Translations under genes and position numbers: made by a program | Source: Alphaproteobacteria bacterium | GTDB lineage: Bacteria > Pseudomonadota > Alphaproteobacteria > Bin95 | Direction of reading: 5' to 3' | Length of the DNA stretch: 40,177 bases | Assembly (NCBI GenBank): GCA_029978325.1 | Contig: JAPOJR010000012.1 | Location: forward strand, 1-40,177 | In this document: in pieces, positions 1 through 9,103 of the stretch | Position numbering within the stretch: the first letter of the stretch is position 1 | Layout of the letters: the number at the start of each line of letters is the position of its first letter | The notes under the pieces: model-generated | The model's database searches: none | Told to the model about the DNA's origin: nothing | Seen by the model: only the letters and a program-made list of their open reading frames with translations

Positions 1-86
1 CCTTTGCTCGATAAAATATTTGAGAACATCCAAAGGTCACAATTGGTATTACTACAGTATGCCTTTGAGTATCCTAGTGCGCCCCG

Positions 87-386
87 TCACAGAAAGCGCG
101 CCGCCGCAGTGTCTATGGCCTTGGCCATGCGAAGGTCGCGGCGCGTCAATCCGCCTGCGTCGTGGCTGGTCAAAGTGATGTTGACCTGTCCATAGACATT
201 GAACCATTCCGGATGGTGATCCATCTTTTCCGCCAGCAACGCGATTTCCGTCATAAAGGCGAAGGCGCTGCGAAAGTCGGGAAAGCGGAGGGACCGCTGT
301 ATGGCGTCCCGGCCTTCGGCCTGGGTCCAGTCCGGCAATGCTGCCAGGGCGTCGGCGCGGTCGGCTGCGTTTAGTCGATCGGTCAT
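87..386 (-). CDS. phhB: 4a-hydroxytetrahydrobiopterin dehydratase (pterin-4a-carbinolamine dehydratase)
   Basis: 99 aa ORF with PCD-family features ([47 protein letters not shown]). Confidence 0.92.
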   Translation of the reverse strand: MTDRLNAADRADALAALPDWTQAEGRDAIQRSLRFPDFRSAFAFMTEIALLAEKMDHHPEWFNVYGQVNITLTSHDAGGLTRRDLRMAKAIDTAAARFL

Positions 387-424
387 GCTAGTGCTCCTTC
401 ATACCGAAATAGGAACGTTGCGCT

Positions 425-823
425 ATGTCCGAGATCTTGCCGCCCAGTTTGGATGATCTGCAAGTTTTGGCCGACCGGGCCTTTGCCGCCATCCCCGTAG
501 AACTGGCGCGTCACGTCGAGGGGGTCGCCATCCTGATCCAGGATTTTCCGGACGAAGAGGTGATCGACGATATGGGGCTGGAGACGCCGTTCGACCTGCT
601 CGGCCTGTATTCCGGCGTTTCCCTGGATCACAAAAGCACCGGCGATACGCCAAGCGATCTGGATCGCATTTTCCTCTATCGCCGCCCGATCCTGGACTAC
701 TGGTGCGAGAGCGGGGAAGACCTTGCCCATGTCGTTCGCCACGTCCTGATTCACGAAATCGGCCACCACTTCGGCCTTTCGGACGAGGATATGGAGGCGT
801 TGGAGGCGCAATCGGATTGCTGA
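425..823 (+). CDS. minimal zincin-like metallopeptidase family protein
   Basis: 132 aa ORF with HEIGHHFGLSDEDME zinc-binding motif near the C-terminus, typical of the small metallopeptidase family. Confidence 0.88.
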   Translation: MSEILPPSLDDLQVLADRAFAAIPVELARHVEGVAILIQDFPDEEVIDDMGLETPFDLLGLYSGVSLDHKSTGDTPSDLDRIFLYRRPILDYWCESGEDLAHVVRHVLIHEIGHHFGLSDEDMEALEAQSDC

Positions 824-830
824 CGCTGCT

Positions 831-850
831 CCCGATCCAATCGGATCGGG
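831..850. terminator. stem-loop between convergent genes
   Basis: Perfect 8 bp stem CCCGATCC-AATC-GGATCGGG between the metallopeptidase stop (823) and the GST stop (858); no strong T-tract. Confidence 0.45.
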
Positions 851-857
851 CACCGAT

Positions 858-1556
858 CTAGCGGCCCGCGAACGTGCGGTCCTTCTTTGGCGTCAGGTCG
901 TAGGGGAAGGCATAGCCCTCCATTGCTTTGATCGCATTCGACCAACGCACGATGTTCGGCCAACGCTCAATCTCCAGCCCGCCTTCAGCCATGAACACCA
1001 TCCGGCCCCAGCAACCGAGGTCGGCAATGCTCAAGGCATCGCCCACCAGCCAATCCCGGCCCTCCAGCGCCTGGTCGACGAAGCTGAGCGCTGCCTCCGC
1101 CTCTGGCCGGAAATAGTCCATCACCGCCGGGTGCACCTCGCGGAAGCGGCTGTAGTGGCGGACTTTGGCGACGTTGGTGATGTTCGCTGCCTCCCAGGCC
1201 AACCATTCGCGCGCCTGCCAACGGTGCTGTTCGCTTGATGGTTCGAACACGCCGGTCGTGCGGGCCAGATAGTCCAGGATGACATTGGAATCGACGATGG
1301 TCAGGCCCTTGTGCTGCAACACCGGCACCTTGCCATACCGGTTGACCTGCTCGCGATAGGCCGCTGTAAACTGCCAGCCTTTCTTCAGGTTGACCGTGCG
1401 GAAGTCAAAGCTCAGGCCGGATAGGCTCAGGTACAGCATCGGCTTGAACGTGCTGCTGGACGTGAAACTGCCGTAAAGCGTCAACCGGTCCGGGTCGGGC
1501 GCTGCATAGCCTGTTGGCGCGTCTGAAATCGCTGAGTCAGTCATCGGTGCCCTCAT
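858..1556 (-). CDS. glutathione S-transferase family protein
   Basis: GST N-terminal thioredoxin fold pattern (LTLYGSFTSSSTFKPMLYLSLSGL...GKVPVLQHKGLTIVDSNVILDYLA) and C-terminal helical domain; true start may be M at about 1544. Confidence 0.85.
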   Translation of the reverse strand: MRAPMTDSAISDAPTGYAAPDPDRLTLYGSFTSSSTFKPMLYLSLSGLSFDFRTVNLKKGWQFTAAYREQVNRYGKVPVLQHKGLTIVDSNVILDYLARTTGVFEPSSEQHRWQAREWLAWEAANITNVAKVRHYSRFREVHPAVMDYFRPEAEAALSFVDQALEGRDWLVGDALSIADLGCWGRMVFMAEGGLEIERWPNIVRWSNAIKAMEGYAFPYDLTPKKDRTFAGR

Positions 1557-1580
1557 AGTTCATAGATTTGCGCATCTCTG

Positions 1581-2552
1581 TCATTCCGCGGCGCGGCGGA
1601 TGCGGTCCATGCCGACGATCATCCGATACCCGGCCTCGACGGTCGGCACCGGCACGCCCCATCGCTTGCCGCGGGCGACCAGATCGCCCAGGGTCTCGCC
1701 CACTTCCAGGCGTTTGCCGCGCTCCAGGTCCTGCAGCATCGAGTGCTTGTGCAGCGGCGCATTCTCGCGGAAGAAGGCGCCGGTCTCCAACGCTAGCCGC
1801 AGCATTTCGGCCTCGTCGGTCGCTGCCAGCGATTGAGCGCTGGAATAAGGCGGCATCGGCTCGGGCACCGCGCCTTCCGCCTCGGCTAGCGCCTGTACCT
1901 CCCGATGAATCCGGGCCAGCAGCATCGCCGTATCGGGGTCGGAGAATACACGCACGCTCGGCTGGCGCGTCAGCGTGCTGACGATGGCCATGCCGGCCCA
2001 GATGATCAGTTTGCTCCAGCTAGTCGAGATGATATCGGCGCTGGTGTGCGCGTTGATGCCGGCGCCGTTCAGCGCATCCACCACCGCCTGCACCCGGGGT
2101 GAGACGCCGCCCGCCGGTTCCCCCACCGTGATGCTGGCGTTGACCGTGAACAGCGCGACGCCATCATCCCGCACCGCGCCGGAGAAGTTGGCGATAGCGC
2201 CTAGCACAGCCTCTTTGCCGAACGCCGCTGCCAATTGGTCGTCTTTCATCAGGCCATTCTGCAAGGACAGGCAGGAGCCGAACTTCACATGCGCCAACTG
2301 GCGCAGCGCTGCCTCCGTGTCGAACGTCTTGACCGTCATGATCAGCAAGTCGGCATCGCTGAGCGTCGTGGTTTCAGTGACGATCGGTACCGCGGCGGTG
2401 ACCTCCGCCAGCCCTTCGACCCGCACGCCGTTCGCGCGCAGATGCTCTGCCCGTGAGCCGCGGGCGACCAGGGCGACATCGTGGCCGGCCTCATGCAGCA
2501 AGGCGGCACTGATCGAGCCAAGCGCGCCAGCGCCCATGACGATGATCTTCAT
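1581..2552 (-). CDS. 2-dehydropantoate 2-reductase (ketopantoate reductase) family protein, copy 1
   Basis: N-terminal MKIIVMGAGALGSISAALLHEAGHDVALVARG Rossmann motif; KPR family C-terminal region. Confidence 0.85.
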   Translation of the reverse strand: MKIIVMGAGALGSISAALLHEAGHDVALVARGSRAEHLRANGVRVEGLAEVTAAVPIVTETTTLSDADLLIMTVKTFDTEAALRQLAHVKFGSCLSLQNGLMKDDQLAAAFGKEAVLGAIANFSGAVRDDGVALFTVNASITVGEPAGGVSPRVQAVVDALNGAGINAHTSADIISTSWSKLIIWAGMAIVSTLTRQPSVRVFSDPDTAMLLARIHREVQALAEAEGAVPEPMPPYSSAQSLAATDEAEMLRLALETGAFFRENAPLHKHSMLQDLERGKRLEVGETLGDLVARGKRWGVPVPTVEAGYRMIVGMDRIRRAAE

Positions 2553-2555
2553 GAC

Positions 2556-3527
2556 TCAGGCCCTCGCCAGACGGTCGATTGCGGCCAGCAGCCGGTAGCC
2601 GGCGTCGATGGTCGGCACCGGGACGCCATGCCGGCCGGCGCGTGCGATCACATCACCCAATGTTTCCTCGATCTCCAGCCGCCGGCCAGCCTCCAGCGCT
2701 TGCAGGATCGAGGGTTTGTGCTGCGGCATGCTCTGCGCGAACACCGCACCGGCTTGGCGCAGGTAGGGCAGGGCGCTGTCTTCGTTCGGTGCCGCCATCA
2801 TCGCTGCGACATCGTATGGTGCTACCACGCCCAGCGTAGCGCCCTCTGCCATGGCGACCGCGCCGGCCTCCCGCATCACACGCGCGCCCACGCGTAGGCC
2901 GTCCGGGTCCTGAAATACGCCTGGGGTCGTCGCGCGGGTCAGTGCGCAGGCAATCGCCGAGCCGCACCACATTGTCAGCTTGGTCCATGCCGCCGACAGG
3001 GTTTCTTCCGACGCGATCGCCTTGAGCCCCGCCTGTTCGAACATGGCGCAGATGTCCTGCACTCTGGGCGAAACGGTCCCGTCCAATTCGCCGATGGTGT
3101 AGCCCAGATTGACGGTGAATTGCGTGACGCCGTCTGCCCTCACCCCGCCGGAGAAATTCGAAGTCGACAGCAATACGGCATCGCGTCCGAACGCCGCCGC
3201 CATCTGGTCCTCTTTCATCATCCCGTTCTGCACCGACAGCGCTGACTTGACCTTGATGTGCTTGAGTTGTTCCAGCGCCGCGGCGGTGTCGAACGTCTTG
3301 ACGGTCAAAACCAGCAGGTCGGCCTCCCGCAGCGTCGAGGCGTCGGTGACAACCGGCACGGCGGCTTTCACCGTCGCCAGCCCTTCAAGCGCAACGCCAT
3401 TTGCCTTCAGGTGCTCTGCTCGCGCGCCGCGGGCGACCAGGGCAACCTCATGGCCAGCTGCATGCATCAGCGCCGCGACGATCGAGCCCAGCGCACCCGC
3501 GCCCATCACAACGATTTTCATGGTCAA
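2556..3527 (-). CDS. 2-dehydropantoate 2-reductase (ketopantoate reductase) family protein, copy 2
   Basis: MKIVVMGAGALGSIVAALMHAAGHEVALVARGARAEHLKANGV; clear tandem paralogue of the 1581-2552 gene. Confidence 0.85.
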   Translation of the reverse strand: MTMKIVVMGAGALGSIVAALMHAAGHEVALVARGARAEHLKANGVALEGLATVKAAVPVVTDASTLREADLLVLTVKTFDTAAALEQLKHIKVKSALSVQNGMMKEDQMAAAFGRDAVLLSTSNFSGGVRADGVTQFTVNLGYTIGELDGTVSPRVQDICAMFEQAGLKAIASEETLSAAWTKLTMWCGSAIACALTRATTPGVFQDPDGLRVGARVMREAGAVAMAEGATLGVVAPYDVAAMMAAPNEDSALPYLRQAGAVFAQSMPQHKPSILQALEAGRRLEIEETLGDVIARAGRHGVPVPTIDAGYRLLAAIDRLARA

Positions 3528-3639
3528 GCCTCTCGATTTTTGCGCATGCGGGCCGCAGCGATTGTTTCAAGTCAATTGCGTTCCGGCAACGATCCGCCAG
3601 AATGGCCACCGGACCCCCCCGAATACAAGAGGCCTTTCC

Positions 3640-4533
3640 ATGACGCCCGAGGAGATCCTTGCCTATCCAGCCCGCATCCTGTCCCAGGCACAGAGAGCGG
3701 CGTATTTCCGCGACGGCTATATTGGCTTGCCCGGCTTCGTCGATCCGGCGCTCGTCGCCCGGCTGCAGCAGACGACACAGAAGTTCGTGGACCTGTCCCG
3801 CCAAGAGACCAAGGCGGGCCGCGTGTTCGATATTGGCCCGGGGCATTCAGCCGAACGCCCGGTGCTGCGCCGCCTGAAACGCCCGGACGAACAGGATGAA
3901 GTGTTTTGGGCCTTCGCTCGCGATGTGCTGGCCGATGTCGCAGCTGACCTGCTGGGGCCGGACGTGGTGTTTCATCATTCGAAGATGAACTTCAAATGGT
4001 TCGATGACAGCGATACCGTAAAGTGGCACCAGGACGCCCAGTTCTTTCCGCACACCAATTACAACGTGCTGACCATCGGTTGTTATCTGGCGGACACCGA
4101 CATGAACAATGGCCCGCTTGCGGTAATGCCGGGCAGCCATGATGGGCCGTTGTACAACCAATACGCGGCGGACGGTCATTGGACCGGCCACCTCCGTCCG
4201 GAAGATGCCGGGGCGATGGATATGAGCCAAGTCCGCTATCTTACCGGTCCGGCGGGGACACTGACGATTCACAGTTGCCGCACGGCGCATTTTTCGCCAT
4301 CCAGCAAGTCGCCCAGCCCGCGGCCCCTGCTGCTGAACTGCTTTACCAGCGCCGACGCCAAGCCCTATACGCCCCACCCGGACCCATCTTCCCATACCTA
4401 TCAGATTGTGCGCGGCAAGCCGGCGCTCTGGGCGCATCATGACCCGCGGCCGTGTCTGATTCCCCCGGATTGGTCCGGCGGTTATACGTCGATCTATGCA
4501 GCCCAAGCCGGAGAAGGCGACCAACCCCAATGA
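3640..4533 (+). CDS. phytanoyl-CoA dioxygenase (PhyH) family Fe(II)/2-oxoglutarate oxygenase
   Basis: Start set at ATG 3640 inside ORF 3109..4533: MTPEEILAYPARILSQAQRAAYFRDGYIGLPGFVDPALV...WHQDAQFFPHTNYNVLTIGCYLADTDMNNGPLAVMPGSHDGPLY...TIHSCRTAH, with the HxD...H iron ligand pattern. Confidence 0.85.
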   Translation: MTPEEILAYPARILSQAQRAAYFRDGYIGLPGFVDPALVARLQQTTQKFVDLSRQETKAGRVFDIGPGHSAERPVLRRLKRPDEQDEVFWAFARDVLADVAADLLGPDVVFHHSKMNFKWFDDSDTVKWHQDAQFFPHTNYNVLTIGCYLADTDMNNGPLAVMPGSHDGPLYNQYAADGHWTGHLRPEDAGAMDMSQVRYLTGPAGTLTIHSCRTAHFSPSSKSPSPRPLLLNCFTSADAKPYTPHPDPSSHTYQIVRGKPALWAHHDPRPCLIPPDWSGGYTSIYAAQAGEGDQPQ

Positions 4534-4751
4534 GCAAAAGCCCCACCGATATCGTTCGCCCGCACGCCCTCGCCGCCGCTGAGGACGGCATCAAGGCGGG
4601 CCTTGCCCTCGATCAGGTCGGCCGCGCCCTGCTAGACCAGGCCATCGAACTGCTTCTGAAAGAGCAAACGCCCGACGCGGTGGCGAGCGAGCTGGAATTT
4701 GTCGCCCGCAACCTGGGAGATGAGGAAGACAACAGCTTCATGCGCCCCTGA
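4530..4751 (+). CDS. small hypothetical protein (73 aa), coupled to the PhyH gene
   Basis: ATG at 4530 overlaps the PhyH stop as ATGA; MSKSPTDIVRPHALAAAEDGIKAGLALDQVGRALLDQAIELLLKEQTPDAVASELEFVARNLGDEEDNSFMRP. Confidence 0.6.
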   Translation: MSKSPTDIVRPHALAAAEDGIKAGLALDQVGRALLDQAIELLLKEQTPDAVASELEFVARNLGDEEDNSFMRP

Positions 4752-4957
4752 CCGCGCCTGCCTGCGGCACTGGGCCTTCCCTGGAATATTGGCCGGCCGA
4801 AAAGTTTGCCGCAAGCCCGTTAGGATTACGCGGCGTTGCTTTGCGCCGAGGCGCTTGCGTGCGTGCCGCAACGGGTGGAATCCGCTATAGCCCGGCCTGC
4901 CGATTCCGGCCTATATAGCGACAAAGCAATACACTTCAGCCGCGGGAGGCTTGCCCC

Positions 4958-5623
4958 ATGGATCTCTACGACGTTATGCGCACGACGTTTGCGTGCCGCC
5001 AGTTTACCGACGACGACGTGCCGGATGCGGCTCTGGCCCGCATGTTCGACAACGCCCGGTTTGCACCATCCGGCGGCAACCGCCAGGGCAATTTCGTCAT
5101 CGTCGTGCGCGACCAGGCCACCAAGGAACTGCTGGGCGAGGCGGCGCGGCCCGCCGGCAAGCTTTACACCGCCCAGAACAAGGCGGGCGAGAGCCCCTGG
5201 AACACCATCCACCCGACCAAGGTCACGCCGGAGACCGAAGCCGCGACAGAAGTGCCGCCGCACCTGACCGAGCCGGCCAAGAAGGCCCCGGTCGTCCTGG
5301 TGTTCTGCGTCGACCTGCAGGTTGTCGCCTCTACCGACAAGAACCTGGACCGCGTCGGCGTGATCTCCGGCGGCTCCATCTATCCCTTTGTCTGGAACAC
5401 GCTGCTGGCGGCCCGGAACGAGGGGTTTGGCGGCACCATCACCACGCTGGCCGTCGCGCAGGAGCCGATGCTGCAAAAGGCGCTGAACATCCCCTCGCAC
5501 GTGGCGATTGCCGCCATTGTGCCACTCGGCAAGCCAGAGAAGCAGTTGAGCAAGCTGCGGCGTCGCCCGGTCGATGACATCGTCCGCCGCGAGAAGTTCG
5601 ACGGCGAAGCATTCAAAGGATAA
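4958..5623 (+). CDS. nitroreductase family protein
   Basis: MDLYDVMRTTFACRQFTDDDVPDAALARMFDNARFAPSGGNRQGNFVIVVRD, typical nitroreductase FMN-binding N-terminus. Confidence 0.88.
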   Translation: MDLYDVMRTTFACRQFTDDDVPDAALARMFDNARFAPSGGNRQGNFVIVVRDQATKELLGEAARPAGKLYTAQNKAGESPWNTIHPTKVTPETEAATEVPPHLTEPAKKAPVVLVFCVDLQVVASTDKNLDRVGVISGGSIYPFVWNTLLAARNEGFGGTITTLAVAQEPMLQKALNIPSHVAIAAIVPLGKPEKQLSKLRRRPVDDIVRREKFDGEAFKG

Positions 5624-5631
5624 TCGGAATT

Positions 5632-6447
5632 ATGCGTGTTGGCATTGGGTCCTTGACCGAGGACCGTCAAAACCTCACCCGCGCCGCGCTGGTGCAATCG
5701 GCCAAGGCGGTCGAAGCCGCTGGCTATGATGGCCTGTGGTTCTTCGATGCGCTGGGTAGGGGCGATATCCTGCCTGACCCGCTGATCGGCGCAACGCTGG
5801 CCGCCAGCGTTACCGAGAAAATCGAGGTCGGCACCTGCATCCTGCAAGTGCCGCTGCGCCGGCCGGTGGAGCTGGCGCACCGCGTGCTGACCGCGCACCT
5901 GATGTGTGAAGGCCGTTTCAGCCTTGGCGTCGGCGTCGGCTCGACCAAGGGCGATTTCGATTTCGTCGGCGTCGATTTCAACCAGCGCATGGCTGCGATG
6001 GATGCGGCGCTGCCAGTCATGCAAAAGGTTTGGCGCAATGAGCCGGTGAACGGCTATCAGTTGTCGGTCTGGCCGGCTGCTTTGGGCGGGCCGCCGGTCC
6101 TGATCGGCTCCTGGGCCGGCAAAACCTGGATTCCCCGCGCCGCCAAGGAATTCGATGGCTGGATCGCTTCCGGCGCCAAGTCCACCTACGGCAAGCTGCA
6201 GGACGGCATCGGCCGGTTCCGCGCCGCCGGCGGCAAGCGCGCTATCGTCACCAACATCCAGATCGACTTTACCGCCAAAACCGAGCCCATGGGCGACGAC
6301 ACGCCGTTCAACCTGCGCTGCGATCCCGATACGGCGCGCGAACGGTTTTCCCGGCTGGCGGATCTGGGATATGACGACGCCATTTTCGTGTTGCCGAACC
6401 ACAAGCCGGCAACCCTGGACGCCTTCGCCAAAATCGTCGGCAAGTAA
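5632..6447 (+). CDS. LLM class (luciferase-like) flavin-dependent oxidoreductase
   Basis: AAGYDGLWFFDAL...EVGTCILQVPLRRPVELAHRVLTAHLMCEGRFSLGVGVGS; begins 9 bp after the nitroreductase stop. Confidence 0.88.
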   Translation: MRVGIGSLTEDRQNLTRAALVQSAKAVEAAGYDGLWFFDALGRGDILPDPLIGATLAASVTEKIEVGTCILQVPLRRPVELAHRVLTAHLMCEGRFSLGVGVGSTKGDFDFVGVDFNQRMAAMDAALPVMQKVWRNEPVNGYQLSVWPAALGGPPVLIGSWAGKTWIPRAAKEFDGWIASGAKSTYGKLQDGIGRFRAAGGKRAIVTNIQIDFTAKTEPMGDDTPFNLRCDPDTARERFSRLADLGYDDAIFVLPNHKPATLDAFAKIVGK

Positions 6448-6463
6448 GCCCGCCAAAAGAAAA

Positions 6464-6485
6464 CGGCCCTGCATCAGCAGGGCCG
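6464..6485 (-). terminator. intrinsic terminator (minus-strand orientation)
   Basis: Perfect 9 bp stem CGGCCCTGC-ATCA-GCAGGGCCG; minus strand continues as TTTTCTTTT, placed downstream of the minus-strand DUF2852-like gene. Confidence 0.75.
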
Positions 6486-6506
6486 CTGGCGGCGGGACCT
6501 ATTCGG

Positions 6507-6884
6507 TCAGGCGGCCTGAGGGTCGCCCTGGGTGCCGCGACGCCGTTGCGCCAGGAACTCGTCGAGTTCGGCCTTGTCCTTGGCGCGGCGCAGGCGGTCG
6601 AGGAACTCTTTGAACTCCGCCTGCTCCTCTTCCAGCCGGCGCAAGGTCTCGGCGCGGTATTCGTCGAAGGCGGAATTACCGGTGCTGCCGCTGCTGCGGC
6701 TCGTGAATTTGCGGCGATTTTGCCAACAGCCCATTCGTCCACTCCAGAATGTGTAACCCAAGATCGCAAGGCCTACCGGCCAAAACAGGATGAAGCCCAG
6801 AACAAAGGCGGCGATCCATGCGCCCTTGCCCAAGTCGTCGAGGTGCCCCTCGATCCGCCTCAACCATCGCTTAACGTGCTCCAT
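6507..6884 (-). CDS. DUF2852-like membrane protein
   Basis: 125 aa; LGKGAWIAAFVLGFILFWPVGLAILGYTFWSGRMGCW N-terminal TM region followed by charged coiled-coil-like tail (DEYRAETLRRLEEEQAEFKEFLDRLRRAKDKAELDEFLAQRR). Confidence 0.75.
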   Translation of the reverse strand: MEHVKRWLRRIEGHLDDLGKGAWIAAFVLGFILFWPVGLAILGYTFWSGRMGCWQNRRKFTSRSSGSTGNSAFDEYRAETLRRLEEEQAEFKEFLDRLRRAKDKAELDEFLAQRRRGTQGDPQAA

Positions 6885-6902
6885 CGGTATCAGTCCCTTT
6901 CT

Positions 6903-6921
6903 ATGTGAATGTTATTCACAT
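6903..6921. promoter_or_regulatory. operator-like palindrome
   Basis: ATGTGAAT-GTT-ATTCACAT, perfect 8 bp arms, about 20 bp upstream of the minus-strand DUF2852-like start (6884). Confidence 0.5.
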
Positions 6922-6996
6922 TTACATACATGGTGGGCGTGGGATGACGGTCAATAGGGCCCGCGAGAAAAATTCGCGCCGAGTTGGGCCGCGGCC

Positions 6997-7620
6997 TCAA
7001 TCCTTCGGAATCAGCCCCAGCCCGCGCAGATAGACCAGCATGCCGGACTCCAGCAATTCCGCCGCTTCAATCGGCGCGCGCCGGGGCGATTTCTCGCCGA
7101 ACAGTTCAACGATGCCGTGGCTGAGCGCCCAAATATGGTAGCTCATCATCCGGACCGGCGGCCGCTTGGCCGGCGGCAGGGTTTCGGCCAGACCCTGGCA
7201 GGCGGTTTGCAGCGCGCCGAATGCGCGGTCCGCAGACGCCCGCAGGGCCGGTTGGTCCGGCAGGCCGGTTTGGAACATTGCAGCAAACAGCGGCCGCTCC
7301 TGCCGGGCGAAGGCGAGGTAGGCCTGGCCGACGGCCTCCAGCGCCGCAAAGGGGCTGGGCTGGCCGCGGTTCCAGGCGGCCTCCAGCCGGTCGGCGAAGC
7401 GTTCGAAACCGTACTGTGCTACCTCGCTTAACAATGCATCGCGGTCGGCAAAATGGCGGTAGGGCGCAGCCGGAGACACGCCCGCGGCCCGTGCCGCATC
7501 GGCAAAGGTAAACCCCTGCAGGCCTTTGTCGGCGATCAGGCCGATGGCGGCGAACAGCAGCGCCTCGCGCAGATTGCCGTGATGATAGCCGCGCTTGCCG
7601 CGGTCGTGCTTGTCCTGCAT
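6997..7620 (-). CDS. TetR family transcriptional regulator
   Basis: Start set at ATG 7620 (MQDKHDRGKRGYHHGNLREALLFAAIGLIADKGLQGFTFADAARAAGVSPAAPYRHFADRDALLSEVA), TetR_N helix-turn-helix. Confidence 0.88.
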   Translation of the reverse strand: MQDKHDRGKRGYHHGNLREALLFAAIGLIADKGLQGFTFADAARAAGVSPAAPYRHFADRDALLSEVAQYGFERFADRLEAAWNRGQPSPFAALEAVGQAYLAFARQERPLFAAMFQTGLPDQPALRASADRAFGALQTACQGLAETLPPAKRPPVRMMSYHIWALSHGIVELFGEKSPRRAPIEAAELLESGMLVYLRGLGLIPKD

Positions 7621-7762
7621 ACCGCAAGACTTAGCCGGGGGTCGCGATGCCGGCAAGTGCGGCGGTATCCGCAGGCGGCCCCCGGAAAGGGGCTTGTTTG
7701 CCATGGCGCTTGGCCCTACGACGCAGGCAGACGACCGTTGCTCTCTGTTGGATGGTACGCAT

Positions 7763-9103
7763 ATGAACCTTTCCCGCCTATTGGCCGCCAGGGCCGAGGC
7801 CAACAATCCGTTGCGGGTCGGTGTAATAGGCGCCGGCAAGTTCGGCTCGATGTTTCTCAGCCAGGCCTACCGCACCCGCGGCATGCAGGTGATGGCGGTG
7901 GCCGACTTGGATGTTGAGCGCGCCCGGACGGCACTGGCTGGCGTGCATTGGCCGGCTGAGCAATACGCCGCCAAGAGCTTTGAGGAGGCCCGCAAGACCG
8001 GCGGCTGTCACGTCACGCGCGACGCCATGGCGATGCTGGCGGCCGATGGCCTGGACGTGGTGGTCGATGCAACCGGATCACCCTCTGCCGGCATCCGTCA
8101 CGCGCTGGAGGCTTTTCGCCACGGCAAGCACATGGTCATGGTCAATGTAGAGGCCGATGTGCTGGCCGGACCGTTGCTGGCCCGCAAGGCCAGGGAAGCC
8201 GGCGTCGTCTACTCGCTGGCCTATGGCGATCAGCCGGCGCTGATCGCCGAGCAGGTCGATTGGGCCCGCGCCTGCGGTCTGGAGGTGGTGGCGGCCGGCA
8301 AGGGCACGCGCTACCAGCCGCGGTTCCACCAGTCGACGCCGGCGACCGTGTGGGACCATTATGGCATCAGCGCTGCGGACGCGCAGTCCGGCAACCTGAA
8401 CCCGCAAATGTTCAACAGCTTCCTAGATGGCACCAAGTCCGGCATCGAAATGGCGGCGGTCGCCAATGCCTGCGGCCTCAACCCACCGAAGAACGGGCTG
8501 ATGTTTCCAGCCGTCGGCTTCAACGCCTTTGCGCAAAAGCTGATTCCCAGCGCCGACGGCGGCCTGTTGGAGGGGCGCGGCATGGTTGAGGTGGTGGCCA
8601 GCGAGGATCGCGACGGCGAGCCCCTGTCGGACGACCTGCGCTGGGGCGTCTATGTGGTGTTCGACGGCGATACCGACTATGTGAAGGAATGCTTCCGCCA
8701 GTATGGCGTGATCACTGACGTGGGCGGGCGGTACGCGGCGCTGTGGCGGCCCTATCACCTGATCGGGCTGGAACTGGGCATATCGGTTGCCAGCGTCGGC
8801 CTGCGCAACGAGCCGACCGGATGTTCGGAGGCGTTCCGTGGCGACGTTGTCGCCTGTGCCAAGTTCGACATGAAGGCCGGCCAGCAACTGGATGGCGAAG
8901 GCGGCTATACCGTCTGGGGCAAGTTGATGCCGGCGGCGGATTCGCTCAAGATGGGCGGCCTGCCGATTGGGCTCGCCCATGGCGTCCGCCTGAAGCGGAA
9001 CATCGCCCAGGGCGAGTTGATCGGTTGGGGCGATGTGGATTTCAACGCGGATGATCCGACCGTGCGGTTCCGCCGTGAAATGGAGCGAGTGTTTGCAGCA
9101 TAG
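7763..9103 (+). CDS. NAD(P)-binding homoserine-dehydrogenase-like / SAF-domain oxidoreductase
   Basis: Rossmann motif LRVGVIGAGKFGSMFLSQAYRTRGMQVMAVADL; C-terminal SAF-like segment (KFDMKAGQQLDGEGGYTVWGKLMPAADSLKMGGLPIGLAHGVRLKRNIAQGELIGWGDVDF). Confidence 0.78.
   Translation: MNLSRLLAARAEANNPLRVGVIGAGKFGSMFLSQAYRTRGMQVMAVADLDVERARTALAGVHWPAEQYAAKSFEEARKTGGCHVTRDAMAMLAADGLDVVVDATGSPSAGIRHALEAFRHGKHMVMVNVEADVLAGPLLARKAREAGVVYSLAYGDQPALIAEQVDWARACGLEVVAAGKGTRYQPRFHQSTPATVWDHYGISAADAQSGNLNPQMFNSFLDGTKSGIEMAAVANACGLNPPKNGLMFPAVGFNAFAQKLIPSADGGLLEGRGMVEVVASEDRDGEPLSDDLRWGVYVVFDGDTDYVKECFRQYGVITDVGGRYAALWRPYHLIGLELGISVASVGLRNEPTGCSEAFRGDVVACAKFDMKAGQQLDGEGGYTVWGKLMPAADSLKMGGLPIGLAHGVRLKRNIAQGELIGWGDVDFNADDPTVRFRREMERVFAA

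Noticed and set aside
3109-3639. N-terminal 177 aa of the 474-aa PhyH ORF
   Set aside because: Overlaps the divergent KPR gene; the PhyH homology begins at ATG 3640.
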